Source of the DNA: Globobulimina sp.
Taxonomy: Eukaryota; Foraminifera; Rotaliida
Direction of reading: 5' to 3'
Assembly (NCBI GenBank): GCA_003354225.1
Contig: PIVH01000444.1
Location: 1-5,779 of the forward strand
Length of the DNA stretch: 5,779 nt
Program-made: the position numbers and the translations under genes
The notes under the pieces: model-generated
Told to the model about the DNA's origin: nothing
Databases searched by the model: none
What the model saw: the letters and a program-made list of their open reading frames with translations, nothing else
Part shown: positions 5,727-5,779 of the stretch, piece by piece
Layout: each line of letters starts with the position of its first letter
Position numbering within the stretch: the first letter of the stretch is position 1

Positions 5727-5779
5727 AGCTCCTCTCTTTTGAAGTGAAAAAGCAAAACTTTGATGGCATTTTAGAAAAC
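5699..5779 (+). CDS. possible 5' end of a plus-strand gene (partial)
   Basis: An ATG at 5699 opens a frame that stays open for 27 codons to the window edge (MANSWQIYVKLLSFEVKKQN and on). The latter half has a coding-like alternation of hydrophobic and charged residues. The stretch is short, no homologue is recognised, and the ATG lies inside an 11-bp repeat array, so chance openness is quite possible. Confidence 0.25.
   Translation, partial: MANSWQIYVKLLSFEVKKQNFDGILEN

Noticed and set aside
1-5779. tRNA, rRNA, CRISPR, integrase or insertion-sequence features
   Set aside because: No cloverleaf, rRNA motif, regularly spaced repeats or transposase motifs were seen on either strand by eye.

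Overview
The window looks like nuclear DNA from an AT-rich, gene-dense unicellular eukaryote. The reasons are eukaryote-type families (PYROXD2-like oxidoreductase, copine-type C2 domains, SAM domains, a type II membrane sulfotransferase, a CaaX box), starts that only make sense as ATG, no Shine-Dalgarno sites or operons, A/T-tract intergenic DNA, and at least one frame jump that a short GT-AG intron would explain. The mix of families reminds me of foraminiferan or other large-amoeboid protist genomes, but that lineage guess rests on memory and is weak.

Layout from left to right. Minus strand 1-495 is the 5' end of a PYROXD2-like mitochondrial FAD/NAD oxidoreductase that runs off the left edge. 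A 71-bp divergent promoter region separates it from a plus-strand copine-like double-C2 gene (567-1476). That gene has a frame jump around 871-934, probably a 64-nt intron, and lacks the vWA domain of classical copines. A 21-bp tandem duplication covers its stop codon. Next on the plus strand is a gene for a RelA/SpoT-like nucleotidyltransferase-fold domain followed by two SAM domains (intact from 1918 to 3012). Its upstream third (about 1555-1936) is split between frames, and a 19-bp tandem duplication sits at the break.

Positions 3013-3554 are non-coding between convergent genes and hold an inverted repeat and a cluster of TGTACA motifs. Two minus-strand genes follow: a 71-aa protein with a compact DnaJ-like CxxCxGxG zinc-finger core and a C-terminal CVLM prenylation box (3555-3770), and, 88 bp upstream of it, a 470-aa Golgi-type PAPS-dependent sulfotransferase (3859-5271). 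The right end (5272-5779) is leader and intergenic DNA with a possible uORF, a T-rich/A-rich imperfect hairpin, a short 11-bp repeat array and perhaps the first codons of another plus-strand gene.

I see no shared pathway among the genes. The least ordinary items are the small zinc-finger/CaaX protein, the RelA/SpoT-like plus double-SAM fusion with its damaged 5' part, and the vWA-less C2-C2 protein whose calcium-ligand positions are eroded.
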